Source: Streptomyces sp. NBC_00536 | Lineage (GTDB): Bacteria; Actinomycetota; Actinomycetes; Streptomycetales; Streptomycetaceae | Assembly (NCBI RefSeq): GCF_036346295.1 | Contig: NZ_CP107819.1 | Coordinates: 5,828,001 to 5,892,000 of the forward strand | Direction: 5' to 3' | DNA length: 64,000 nt | Shown here: positions 17,313 to 24,437 of the stretch, piece after piece | Position numbering within the stretch: the first letter of the stretch is position 1 | Layout of the letters: each line of letters starts with the position of its first letter | The notes under the pieces: model-generated | Told to the model about the DNA's origin: nothing | Seen by the model: only the letters and a program-made list of their open reading frames with translations | The model's database searches: none | Program-made: the position numbers and the translations under genes

Positions 17313-18446
17313 GTGCGAGCCACCGTGGACGTGCAGAAGAAGCTCGACGAGATCGTCGCGTCGGTCGGCGGAGCCCGGTCCATGCCCATGTCCGCCTCGT
17401 GCGTGATCAACCGCGCCGAGCTGCTGGCGCAGCTCGAAGAGGTGCGCCTGGCGCTGCCCGGTTCCCTCGCCCAGGCGCGGGAGCTGATCGGCGGCCGCGA
17501 GCAGATGGTCGAGGAGGCCCGCCGCGAGGCGGACCGGATCATCGAGTCCGCGCACGCCCAGCGGGGCTCGCTGGTCTCCGACACCGAGGTCGCGCGGCGC
17601 TCGCAGGGCGAGGCGGACCGGATCCTGGCGGAGGCCCGCCGGGAGGCCGAGGAGATCCGGGCCGAGGCCGACGACTACGTCGACAGCAAGCTCGCCAACT
17701 TCGAGGTGGTCCTCTCCAAGACCATCGGGTCCGTGGACCGCGGCCGCGAGAAGCTGCTGGGGCGCGGCCCGGGGCTGGACGAGCACGGGTTCGCGGACGC
17801 GGAGGCGCCGGAGCGCAGCCAGGACCCGGAGACCCAGCGGCAGCAGGCCGACGCCTACGTCGACACGAAGCTGGCCACCTTCGAGGCGGTGCTGTCCAAG
17901 ACCCTGGAGGCGGTCGGCCGCGGCCGGCAGAAGCTGCTCGGCCGGACGCCCACGGACGATCTGGGCGCGCACATGGCGGCCCAGGACGCGGCGGGCGGGC
18001 AGCAGCACACGACGAGCGACGCGGACTTCCTGGCCGGTCTGGCGGAACCGGTGGCGGTGATTCCGCAGCAGCAGCAGCAGTCCCAGCCGGCGCGGGAACC
18101 CGTCTACGAGGCCTACTCCTACCAGCAGCAGCCCGCGCAGCCCGTGGGCCGGCCGGACGGATACGGGTACCAGGATCCCTACGGCTACCAGCCGTCCCCG
18201 CAGCAGCCGGATCCGTACGCCGCGTACCAGCCGCAGCACCCGCAGCAGCCGGACCCGTACGCCGCCTACGAGCAGCAGGCGCAGCACCCGCAACAGCACC
18301 AGCACCAGCAGCCGCAGCACGGTCAGCCGCACCAGCAGGCGCAGCACCCGCAGCAGTCCGCGCAGCAGGCACTCGACGAGACCAGTTTCTTCGACACGAG
18401 CATGATCAACTTGGACCAGCTGCGCCAGTACGAGCAGGGCCGCTGA
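17313..18446 (+). CDS. Coiled-coil protein, DivIVA / F0F1 ATP-synthase b-subunit-like, Gln-rich tail
   Basis: A 377-residue protein. Residues ~5-140 are an Ala/Glu/Arg-rich coiled coil (EEARREADRIIESAHAQRG, ADRILAEARREAEEIRAEAD) with a segment YVDSKLANFEVVLSKTIGSVDRGREKLLG that recurs around residue 190 as YVDTKLATFEAVLSKTLEAVGRGRQKLLG, an internal duplication. The C-terminal ~110 residues are Gln/Pro/Tyr-rich repeats of the DPYAAY type and look disordered. The streptomycete family is annotated as a cell-division initiation-like protein; function not known. Start uncertain: GTG 17313 (GAGG 8 nt upstream) or GTG 17325 (MDVQKKLDEIVASVGG), the latter more like relatives. Confidence 0.85.
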   Translation: MRATVDVQKKLDEIVASVGGARSMPMSASCVINRAELLAQLEEVRLALPGSLAQARELIGGREQMVEEARREADRIIESAHAQRGSLVSDTEVARRSQGEADRILAEARREAEEIRAEADDYVDSKLANFEVVLSKTIGSVDRGREKLLGRGPGLDEHGFADAEAPERSQDPETQRQQADAYVDTKLATFEAVLSKTLEAVGRGRQKLLGRTPTDDLGAHMAAQDAAGGQQHTTSDADFLAGLAEPVAVIPQQQQQSQPAREPVYEAYSYQQQPAQPVGRPDGYGYQDPYGYQPSPQQPDPYAAYQPQHPQQPDPYAAYEQQAQHPQQHQHQQPQHGQPHQQAQHPQQSAQQALDETSFFDTSMINLDQLRQYEQGR

Positions 18447-18563
18447 GGGACTCCCGCCGGCGGTCCGGTCCCGGATTGGGCTCAGAGCGAAGCGGCGGGT
18501 ATCCTGGCTCTTCGGTCGCGCGTATGCGACGCGATCCTTGCTGCCCGCAAGCGGCATACAGCT

Positions 18564-19238
18564 GTGCGATTTCTGAAAGTTGGACCAGCCCTGAACACCC
18601 ACCTCGACCACCGCAACCCCCTCGTGTTCGATACGCACGAGCTGGGTCGGCGTCCTGGTGCGTTGCTGCGGCTGACCCGCGAGATCGCGGCGCCCGGGGA
18701 CTTCGGTCTCGCGGACGTCATCGGAGTGCCGGAAGGCGCGCCGGTGAAGCTGAGGCTCCGGCTGGAGTCGGTCATGGAAGGGGTGCTTGTCACAGGCACC
18801 GCCCGTGCACTGGCCGCCGGAGAGTGCGTAAGGTGTCTGGAGGCCGTGGAGCGCGAGCTCAAGGCGGACTTCCAGGAGATGTTCTCGTACCCTGACGCCG
18901 ACGACCGGGGCCGCGCAAAAGCGGAACCGGGCGACGACGTTGAGAATGACGAGGACAGGCTCTTCATCGAGGACGGCTTGTTCGACCTCGAATCAGTGCT
19001 GCGTGATGCGGTGGTGCTCGCACTGCCGCTGCAGCCGGTGTGCCGGGAGGACTGTCTCGGACTGTGTCCCGAATGCGGGATCAGTCTGAACGACGACCCG
19101 GACCACCACCATGACGCCACCGACATCCGTTGGGCGGCGTTGCAGGGACTCGTCGTGACCGATCAGGACGACGAGAAGGACAACATGAGCGGCGCCGCAT
19201 CTGACGTCCAGCGCGCCGCCGAGAAGCAGGAGAAGTAG
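18564..19238 (+). CDS. DUF177 / YceD-family protein, with zinc-type cysteine cluster
   Basis: YceD-type proteins sit next to rpmF in most bacteria and help 23S rRNA/50S assembly. The core here is [20 protein letters not shown], then [25 protein letters not shown] and [18 protein letters not shown], with CxxC and CxxxC..CxxC cysteines typical of the family. It is followed 2 nt after its stop by rpmF. The GTG at 18564 is the only standard in-frame start before LNTHLDH, and lacks a clear Shine-Dalgarno, so the true N-terminus may differ. Confidence 0.85.
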   Translation: MRFLKVGPALNTHLDHRNPLVFDTHELGRRPGALLRLTREIAAPGDFGLADVIGVPEGAPVKLRLRLESVMEGVLVTGTARALAAGECVRCLEAVERELKADFQEMFSYPDADDRGRAKAEPGDDVENDEDRLFIEDGLFDLESVLRDAVVLALPLQPVCREDCLGLCPECGISLNDDPDHHHDATDIRWAALQGLVVTDQDDEKDNMSGAASDVQRAAEKQEK

Positions 19239-19240
19239 CC

Positions 19241-19414
19241 GTGGCTGTTCCGAAGCGGAAGATGTCGCGCAGCAACACGCGCCACCGCCGGTCGCAGTGG
19301 AAGGCTGCGGTCCCCACCCTGGTTTCGTGTGAGCGTTGCCAGGAGCCGAAGCTCCAGCACATTGCGTGCCCGAGCTGCGGCACCTACAACAAGCGCCAGG
19401 TCCTCGAGGTCTGA
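19241..19414 (+). CDS. rpmF: 50S ribosomal protein L32 (zinc-binding form)
   Basis: 57 residues, [20 protein letters not shown] then [20 protein letters not shown]. The two CxxC pairs form the L32 zinc ribbon. Starts at GTG 19241, 2 nt after the DUF177 stop, with AGGAGAAG as ribosome-binding site inside the upstream gene's end. This is the conserved DUF177-rpmF-rnc order. Confidence 0.97.
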   Translation: MAVPKRKMSRSNTRHRRSQWKAAVPTLVSCERCQEPKLQHIACPSCGTYNKRQVLEV

Positions 19415-19434
19415 GCGGGCTGGTGAGAGGCGCA

Positions 19435-20274
19435 ATGTCTGAGCTTGCCGGCGGCCAAACGCAGGCAGACACGAACAACGCGGCCTCGTCCCACACGCTT
19501 CTGGAAGGGCGGCTCGGGTATCACCTCGAGTCCGCCCTTCTGGTGCGTGCACTGACCCACCGTTCGTACGCGTACGAGAACGGCGGTCTGCCCACCAACG
19601 AGCGGCTGGAGTTCCTCGGGGACTCCGTGCTCGGCCTGGTGGTCACGGACACGCTCTATCGGACCCACCCGGACCTGCCGGAAGGCCAACTGGCCAAACT
19701 GCGGGCCGCTGTGGTCAATTCGCGTGCGCTGGCGGAGGTCGGGCGCGGGCTCGAACTCGGTCTCTTCATCCGGCTGGGCCGGGGCGAAGAAGGCACGGGC
19801 GGCCGGGACAAGGCCTCCATCCTCGCCGACACCCTTGAAGCGGTGATCGGCGCTGTCTATCTCGACCAGGGTCTCGACGCGGCCTCGGAGCTGGTTCACC
19901 GGCTCTTCGACCCGCTCATCGAGAAGTCCTCGAACCTCGGCGCAGGCCTGGACTGGAAGACCAGTCTCCAGGAACTGACCGCGGCCGAGGGGCTCGGCGT
20001 ACCCGAGTACCTGGTCAGCGAGACGGGACCGGACCACGAGAAGACCTTCACCGCTGCTGCTCGCGTCGGTGGTGTCTCGTACGGCACCGGCACCGGCCGC
20101 AGCAAGAAGGAAGCGGAACAGCAGGCTGCGGAGTCCGCGTGGCGCGGTATTCGCGCCAAGGCGGACGGGCGGATCGCGGCGGAAGCCGCTGCCGCCGCCG
20201 CACCGGCTGTCGCCGAGGCTCCGGCCGAGGACGGCGGGGCGCCGACGCCCGCCGACCCGACGCCGACGGCCTGA
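19435..20274 (+). CDS. rnc: Ribonuclease III (AbsB in Streptomyces)
   Basis: Double-strand-specific endoribonuclease for rRNA and mRNA processing; in S. coelicolor its mutation (absB) alters antibiotic production. The signature NERLEFLGD is at residues 55-63, the second acidic site lies in [18 protein letters not shown], and the dsRNA-binding domain runs from about residue 176 ([14 protein letters not shown] ... [16 protein letters not shown]). The C-terminal ~35 residues are Ala/Pro-rich. The ATG at 19435 follows GTGAGAGG. 20 bp from rpmF. Confidence 0.97.
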   Translation: MSELAGGQTQADTNNAASSHTLLEGRLGYHLESALLVRALTHRSYAYENGGLPTNERLEFLGDSVLGLVVTDTLYRTHPDLPEGQLAKLRAAVVNSRALAEVGRGLELGLFIRLGRGEEGTGGRDKASILADTLEAVIGAVYLDQGLDAASELVHRLFDPLIEKSSNLGAGLDWKTSLQELTAAEGLGVPEYLVSETGPDHEKTFTAAARVGGVSYGTGTGRSKKEAEQQAAESAWRGIRAKADGRIAAEAAAAAAPAVAEAPAEDGGAPTPADPTPTA

Positions 20275-20294
20275 CCTTCCTTCGGGAGTTTCCC

Positions 20295-20324
20295 CGCCCG
20301 CCCCTGCTCCGGCAGGGGCGGGCG
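20295..20324 (+). terminator. Terminator hairpin after rnc
   Basis: Perfect 13-bp stem (20295-20307 with 20312-20324), loop TCCG, 20 bp after the rnc stop. Read-through into mutM is possible. Confidence 0.75.
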
Positions 20325-20415
20325 GACCCGTTTCCGGGCCTGTTTCCCAGCCTGATTACGTGCGGCGGTAGGCTCGGGGCGAGCCGAGAATGACCGCCCC
20401 GTCGGAGGAGACACC

Positions 20416-21285
20416 GTGCCCGAGCTGCCCGAAGTCGAAGTCGTGCGGCGCGGGTTGGCGCGCTGGGTGGCCGGGCGGACGGTCGGATCCGTCGAGGTGC
20501 TGCACCCCCGCGCGGTACGCCGCCACCCCGGCGGCGGCGCCGATTTCGCGGCGCGCCTCGCGGGCCGGACCATCGGCGCCCCCCAGCGGCGCGGCAAGTA
20601 CCTGTGGCTGCCCCTGGACGACCGGGACCTGTCCGTACTGGCCCACCTCGGCATGAGCGGCCAGCTCCTGGTGCAGCCCACCGGGGCCCCCGACGAGAAG
20701 CACCTGCGCATCCGGGTCCGCTTCGCGGACTCCACCGGCACCGAGCTGCGCTTCGTCGACCAGCGGACCTTCGGCGGGCTCTCGCTGCACCGGACCGTCG
20801 ACGACAGCGCGGACGGGCTCCCGGACGTCATCGCGCACATCGCGCGCGACCCCCTGGACCCGGCCTTCGACGAGGCCGTCTACCACGCGGCGCTGCGCGC
20901 CAAGCGGACCACGCTCAAGCGGGCGCTGCTGGACCAGTCCCTGATCAGCGGCATCGGCAACATCTACGCGGACGAGGCGCTGTGGCGCGCCAAGCTGCAC
21001 TACGAGCGCCCCACCGCCACCCTCACGCGCCCCCGGAGCCAGGAACTCCTCGGGCACGTCCGTGACGTGATGAACGCGGCCCTCGCCGTCGGCGGCACCA
21101 GCTTCGACAGCCTCTACGTCAATGTGAACGGGGAGTCGGGTTACTTCGACCGCTCGCTCGACGCGTACGGACGCGAGGACGAACCGTGCAGGCGCTGCGG
21201 CACGCCCATGCGCCGCCGCCCCTGGATGAACCGGTCCAGCTACTTCTGCCCGCGCTGTCAGCGCCCGCCGCGCGTCTCGTCGTAG
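20416..21285 (+). CDS. mutM: Formamidopyrimidine-DNA glycosylase
   Basis: Base-excision repair enzyme removing 8-oxoguanine. The protein starts [20 protein letters not shown]; Pro2 and Glu3 are the catalytic residues after Met removal. The K57-type loop is [11 protein letters not shown], the H2TH region is [18 protein letters not shown], and the C-terminal zinc finger is [10 protein letters not shown]...YFCPRCQR. Length 289, normal. GTG start at 20416 with GGAGGAGA upstream. Its last 28 bp overlap the convergent HxlR gene. Confidence 0.97.
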   Translation: MPELPEVEVVRRGLARWVAGRTVGSVEVLHPRAVRRHPGGGADFAARLAGRTIGAPQRRGKYLWLPLDDRDLSVLAHLGMSGQLLVQPTGAPDEKHLRIRVRFADSTGTELRFVDQRTFGGLSLHRTVDDSADGLPDVIAHIARDPLDPAFDEAVYHAALRAKRTTLKRALLDQSLISGIGNIYADEALWRAKLHYERPTATLTRPRSQELLGHVRDVMNAALAVGGTSFDSLYVNVNGESGYFDRSLDAYGREDEPCRRCGTPMRRRPWMNRSSYFCPRCQRPPRVSS

Positions 21286-21665
21286 GACTGCCGGGCTGCC
21301 AGGACCGGGGTCATGCTGCCCTCGACGAAGTGGATCAGCGACAGCAGCCGCTCGGCGATCTCCCGGCCGAGCGGGGTCAGCTCGTAGTCCACGCGGGGCG
21401 GGTTCGTCGGCTGCGCCTCGCGGTGCACGATGCCGTCGCGCTCCAGCGCGTGCAGGGTCTGGGAGAGCATCTTCTCGCTCACCCCGTCGACCCGGCGGCG
21501 CAGTTCGTTGAAGCGGCGCGCTCCGTCGTGGAGGGCGCCGACGGTCAGGCTGCCCCAGCGCCCGGTGACGTGCTCCAAGGTCTCCCGGGACGGGCAGTCG
21601 CGCGCGAAAACGTCGAACGGTAGTTCGGCCGCTCCGGCGGTTTCGGTACAGACAGGGGTCTCCAT
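21258..21665 (-). CDS. HxlR-family winged-helix transcriptional regulator
   Basis: A 135-residue protein with the HxlR core: [63 protein letters not shown] and [16 protein letters not shown]. Many HxlR proteins sense quinones, aldehydes or thiols, often through an N-terminal Cys; here Cys is present at about residue 24 (ARDCPSRE). Divergent from a flavodoxin-like quinone reductase with a 105-bp promoter containing an inverted repeat, so it is probably a local repressor of that gene. Its 3' end overlaps mutM by 28 bp. Confidence 0.93.
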   Translation of the reverse strand: METPVCTETAGAAELPFDVFARDCPSRETLEHVTGRWGSLTVGALHDGARRFNELRRRVDGVSEKMLSQTLHALERDGIVHREAQPTNPPRVDYELTPLGREIAERLLSLIHFVEGSMTPVLAARQSYDETRGGR

Positions 21666-21687
21666 GACGAACAGGCTACTCCCGCAC

Positions 21688-21727
21688 AGCGCTAACTCGT
21701 AGCTTGTGCTTTCTAAAAGTTAGTGCT
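21688..21727. promoter_or_regulatory. Inverted repeat in the hxlR/reductase divergent promoter, candidate operator
   Basis: Arms 21688-21697 (AGCGCTAACT) and 21718-21727 (AGTTAGTGCT) match at 9 of 10 positions, spaced 20 bp, in an AT-richer patch. The position 22 bp upstream of hxlR and 44 bp upstream of the reductase fits an HxlR operator. Confidence 0.55.
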
Positions 21728-21770
21728 TACCTTCTCTCGACGCACCACCACGTTCCAGAGGAGATCCACC

Positions 21771-22373
21771 GTGTCCGCTTCCCTCCCCACCCCCGTCGTC
21801 TCGATCGCCTACCACTCCGGCTACGGGCACACCACCGTGGTCGCCGAGGCCGTCCGGGCCGGCGCCGCCGACGCGGGCGCGACCGTGCACCTGATCAAGG
21901 TCGACGAGATCGACGACGCCCAGTGGGCGCTCCTGGACGCCTCCGACGCGATCGTCTTCGGCTCCCCGACCTACATGGGCACCGCTTCCGGCGCCTTCCA
22001 CGTCTTCGCCGAGGCCACCTCGAAGCGCTGGTTCGGGGACGCCTGGCTGGACAAGCTGGCCGCGGGCTTCACGAACTCCGCCTCCAAGAGCGGCGACAAG
22101 GGCAACACCCTGGACTACTTCCAGACGCTGGCCGCGCAGCACGGCATGAACTGGGTCAACCTCGGCCTGAAGCCGGGCTGGAACGCCAGCACCGCCTCCG
22201 AGAACGACATCAACCGCCTCGGGTTCTTCGACGGCGCCGCCGCGCAGAGCAACTCGGACCAGGGCGTCGAGGGCGTGCACAAGGCGGACCTGCTGACCGC
22301 CGAGCACCTCGGCCGCCGCGTCACCGAGACGACCCGCGTCTTCCTCGCGGGCCGCGCCGCGCTCGCCGCCTGA
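21771..22373 (+). CDS. Flavodoxin-like NAD(P)H-dependent (quinone) oxidoreductase
   Basis: A 200-residue WrbA/flavodoxin-fold protein. The FMN phosphate loop is IAYHSGYGHTTVVAEAV near the N-terminus, followed by VFGSPTYMGTASGAFHVF. The C-terminal region INRLGFFDGAAAQSNSD is seen in this NADPH-dependent FMN reductase subfamily. The GTG at 21771 is preceded by AGAGGAGAT. Likely role: two-electron reduction of quinones or electrophiles, under the divergent HxlR protein. The substrate is inferred. Confidence 0.9.
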   Translation: MSASLPTPVVSIAYHSGYGHTTVVAEAVRAGAADAGATVHLIKVDEIDDAQWALLDASDAIVFGSPTYMGTASGAFHVFAEATSKRWFGDAWLDKLAAGFTNSASKSGDKGNTLDYFQTLAAQHGMNWVNLGLKPGWNASTASENDINRLGFFDGAAAQSNSDQGVEGVHKADLLTAEHLGRRVTETTRVFLAGRAALAA

Positions 22374-22401
22374 ACGGTGTGAACCGTGCGGGCCGGACCG
22401 G

Positions 22402-23283
22402 CTAGAAGCCGAAGTCCTGGGTCCACCAGGGGCCGCCGGAGGCGAAGTACGCGCCGACGCCGAGGGTGCGGTACTCGCAGTTGAGGATGTTGGCCCGGTG
22501 ACCCGGGCTGTCCATCCATGCCTTCATCACCGAGTCGGCGTCACCCTGGCCCCGGGCGATGTTCTCGCCGCCGAGGCTGGTGATCCCGGCGTTCGAGGCG
22601 CGGTCCCAGGGGGTCCTGCCGTCGGGGTCGGTGTGGTCGAAGAAGCCGCGTACGGCCATGTCCTTGCTGAAGGCGCTCGCGAGCGAGGCCAGCGGCGGGT
22701 TCGCGCGGACCGGACCGCAGCCCGCCTTCGCCCGCTCCACGTTCACCAGCGTCAGGACGGCGGCCTCCTCGGAGGAGCCCCCGCCGGAGGCGGGGACCGA
22801 GGGCTTGGCGGGCGGCGGATCGGCCGGCTTCGGCGGCTTGGGGGGCGCCGGTACGGGCACCTGCGGGGCCTTCGTCGACGGCGCGGGCGCGGGGGAGGCC
22901 GAAGCCGACGCGGAAGCGGAGGGGCTCGGCGAGGCGGAGGCCGAGGCCGACGGTGACGGCGACGGTGACGTGGAGCCCGACGGGCCGCCGGACGGGGACG
23001 GGGCGTCGGGGGAGCGGCCGGAAAGGTTCGCCAGGCCACGCTGCCCGGAGGTGTCCCCGGTACCGTCTCCGGTCGCCGGGCCCTTGGCCTCGGCCTTGGC
23101 GCCGGTGTCCGCGCCGCTGCCGACGTAGGGGAAGCTGCCGCCGACCGGCACCAGTCCGGTGGTCACGGCGGCGGTCCCGAGGACCACTGCCACGCAGGCG
23201 CCCAGCAGGCCGGTGCGCACGGCGGTGCCGCCGCGCATGCCGCGGCCGTCGCGCTGTGGCGCGGGGAGTCGGTGGCGTCCCAT
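22402..23283 (-). CDS. Secreted CAP (SCP/PR-1)-domain protein
   Basis: A 293-residue exported protein. After a basic start MGRHRLPAPQRDG comes a hydrophobic segment (GLLGACVAVVLGTAAVTTG), then ~110 residues of Ser/Ala/Pro-rich low complexity linker, then a CAP domain from about residue 170: EEAAVLTLVNVERAKAGCGP, FFDHTDPDGRTPWDR, GENIARGQGDADSVMKAW, GHRANILNCEYRTLGVG, WWTQDFGF. The cavity His/Glu residues are in place. Start at 23283 because GGAAGG lies 8 nt before this ATG; the alternative GTG at 23292 overlaps it. Function in bacteria is largely unknown, with cell-wall roles suggested. Confidence 0.93.
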   Translation of the reverse strand: MGRHRLPAPQRDGRGMRGGTAVRTGLLGACVAVVLGTAAVTTGLVPVGGSFPYVGSGADTGAKAEAKGPATGDGTGDTSGQRGLANLSGRSPDAPSPSGGPSGSTSPSPSPSASASASPSPSASASASASPAPAPSTKAPQVPVPAPPKPPKPADPPPAKPSVPASGGGSSEEAAVLTLVNVERAKAGCGPVRANPPLASLASAFSKDMAVRGFFDHTDPDGRTPWDRASNAGITSLGGENIARGQGDADSVMKAWMDSPGHRANILNCEYRTLGVGAYFASGGPWWTQDFGF

Positions 23284-23406
23284 CGGCTGCACCTTCCAAG
23301 ATCAACCGTTACTCACCCAAATGGGTGAGCATTGAGGCGCGACTGTAGCCCATGGCGCCGCGGGGGCGAGGTGACCGGAATCCGATGGCCCGGTTAGCGT
23401 TCACGC

Positions 23407-23688
23407 ATGAATGAACATGTCCGGGTCACCGCCTGGGTACGCGGCCGGGTACAGGGAGTGGGCTTCCGCTGGTTCACCAGGGCCAATGCGCTGGAGATCG
23501 GCGACCTCGTGGGCTTCGCGCTCAACCTCGACGACGGGCGGGTACAGGTCGTCGCCGAAGGTCAACGTGAGAATTGCCACCGGCTGCTCGACTGGCTGCG
23601 CTCCGCCGACACGCCCGGGCGGGTGGACGGCGTGACCGAGATCTGGGGAATTCCGCGCGGCGGTTACGACGGGTTCGCGATCCGGTGA
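23407..23688 (+). CDS. acyP: Acylphosphatase
   Basis: A 93-residue acylphosphatase hydrolysing acyl phosphates. Both catalytic elements are seen: the Arg in [11 protein letters not shown] (residues 13-23) and the Asn in [16 protein letters not shown] (about residue 41). ATG start at 23407. Located upstream of smc with one small gene between, an arrangement common in actinobacteria. Confidence 0.95.
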   Translation: MNEHVRVTAWVRGRVQGVGFRWFTRANALEIGDLVGFALNLDDGRVQVVAEGQRENCHRLLDWLRSADTPGRVDGVTEIWGIPRGGYDGFAIR

Positions 23689-24002
23689 TCATGTACTGAT
23701 CACATCTGTATACCGCCGGAACTGCGCATACGTTGCCGAGTGTGGTCATTCGTGGAAGGCTCGGAGATGCGGATGATCTCCGTTCCCCTTGGGGGAAACG
23801 GGCTGCCCGCCGATACAGGGCGTGATCGTGTTGACCGTCAAACTTTTTGGTGAGACGCTGGAAGCCCCGCGCACCTGAGCTGTTTGGCAGTGTTGGCAGT
23901 ATTTAGCGCAGTGACTGACAGCCACTGCCGGACAACGCGGGTGCGATTCCCTCACGACCCACACCGCTTCGGTCGGTCACTCAGTGTGGAGGACCATCCA
24001 TC
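23689..24002. other. Intergenic region between acyP and the smc-proximal small gene
   Basis: 314 bp without a supportable gene and AT-richer than its surroundings. It holds adjoining hairpins: GGAGAT/ATCTCC (23763-23768 with 23776-23781) followed directly by TTCCCC/GGGGAA (23783-23788 with 23792-23797), and a GGCAGTG/CACTGCC inverted repeat (23886-23892 with 23923-23929). A consensus-like -35 (TTGACC, 23831-23836) has no good -10. A structured leader or small RNA is possible but not shown. Confidence 0.4.
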
Positions 24003-24218
24003 ATGGCAAAGGCGCTTCTCGGTTACGTCGGCGGTTCCGACCCGCGACTCCTCGCCGAGATGCGACGGCTTCAGCAGCGCGTCCAGGACCTCGAGTCCGA
24101 ACTCGGACGAATCCAGTCCGAGAATGACGCTCTGAACGCGGCCGCCGCTCAGCACGGAGATTTGCTGCTGGACAGCATCGACATCGACGTACCCCAGGCG
24201 GAGCCTGCGCTCACCTGA
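24003..24218 (+). CDS. Small coiled-coil protein upstream of smc, function unknown
   Basis: A 71-residue protein: MAKALLGYVGGSDPRLLAEM, a coiled coil RRLQQRVQDLESELGRIQSE, and an acidic tail. The same small gene precedes smc in other streptomycetes as I recall. ATG start at 24003 follows GTGGAGGA. No known domain. Codon use is normal, and the heptad pattern of leucines suggests a dimer. 219 bp separate it from smc, so a shared transcript is possible but not evident. Confidence 0.8.
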   Translation: MAKALLGYVGGSDPRLLAEMRRLQQRVQDLESELGRIQSENDALNAAAAQHGDLLLDSIDIDVPQAEPALT

Positions 24219-24437
24219 TCCGCGATCTCGTCGCTGTGACTGCCAGCCTGCCCCACTCGACTGTCAGCACCGCTTGATCTGCAAGGGACGCTCCGGCGTC
24301 CCTTCTTTCTTTCCGCTCGCCCTGCTTTCCGCTCGCCGTTCTCCCATTGGGCCAGGTGGTGGGCCGTTTCCTTTGACGTCAGATGTGCCCTGCACCTTCA
24401 TGGGTGAAACCGGGCGTGAAAGGTAGAGTCCGGCGGC

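Noticed and set aside
23746..23964. A 72-codon minus-strand ORF in the acyP-smc spacer
   Set aside because: No domain, composition unlike its neighbours, and it runs through the hairpins described there.
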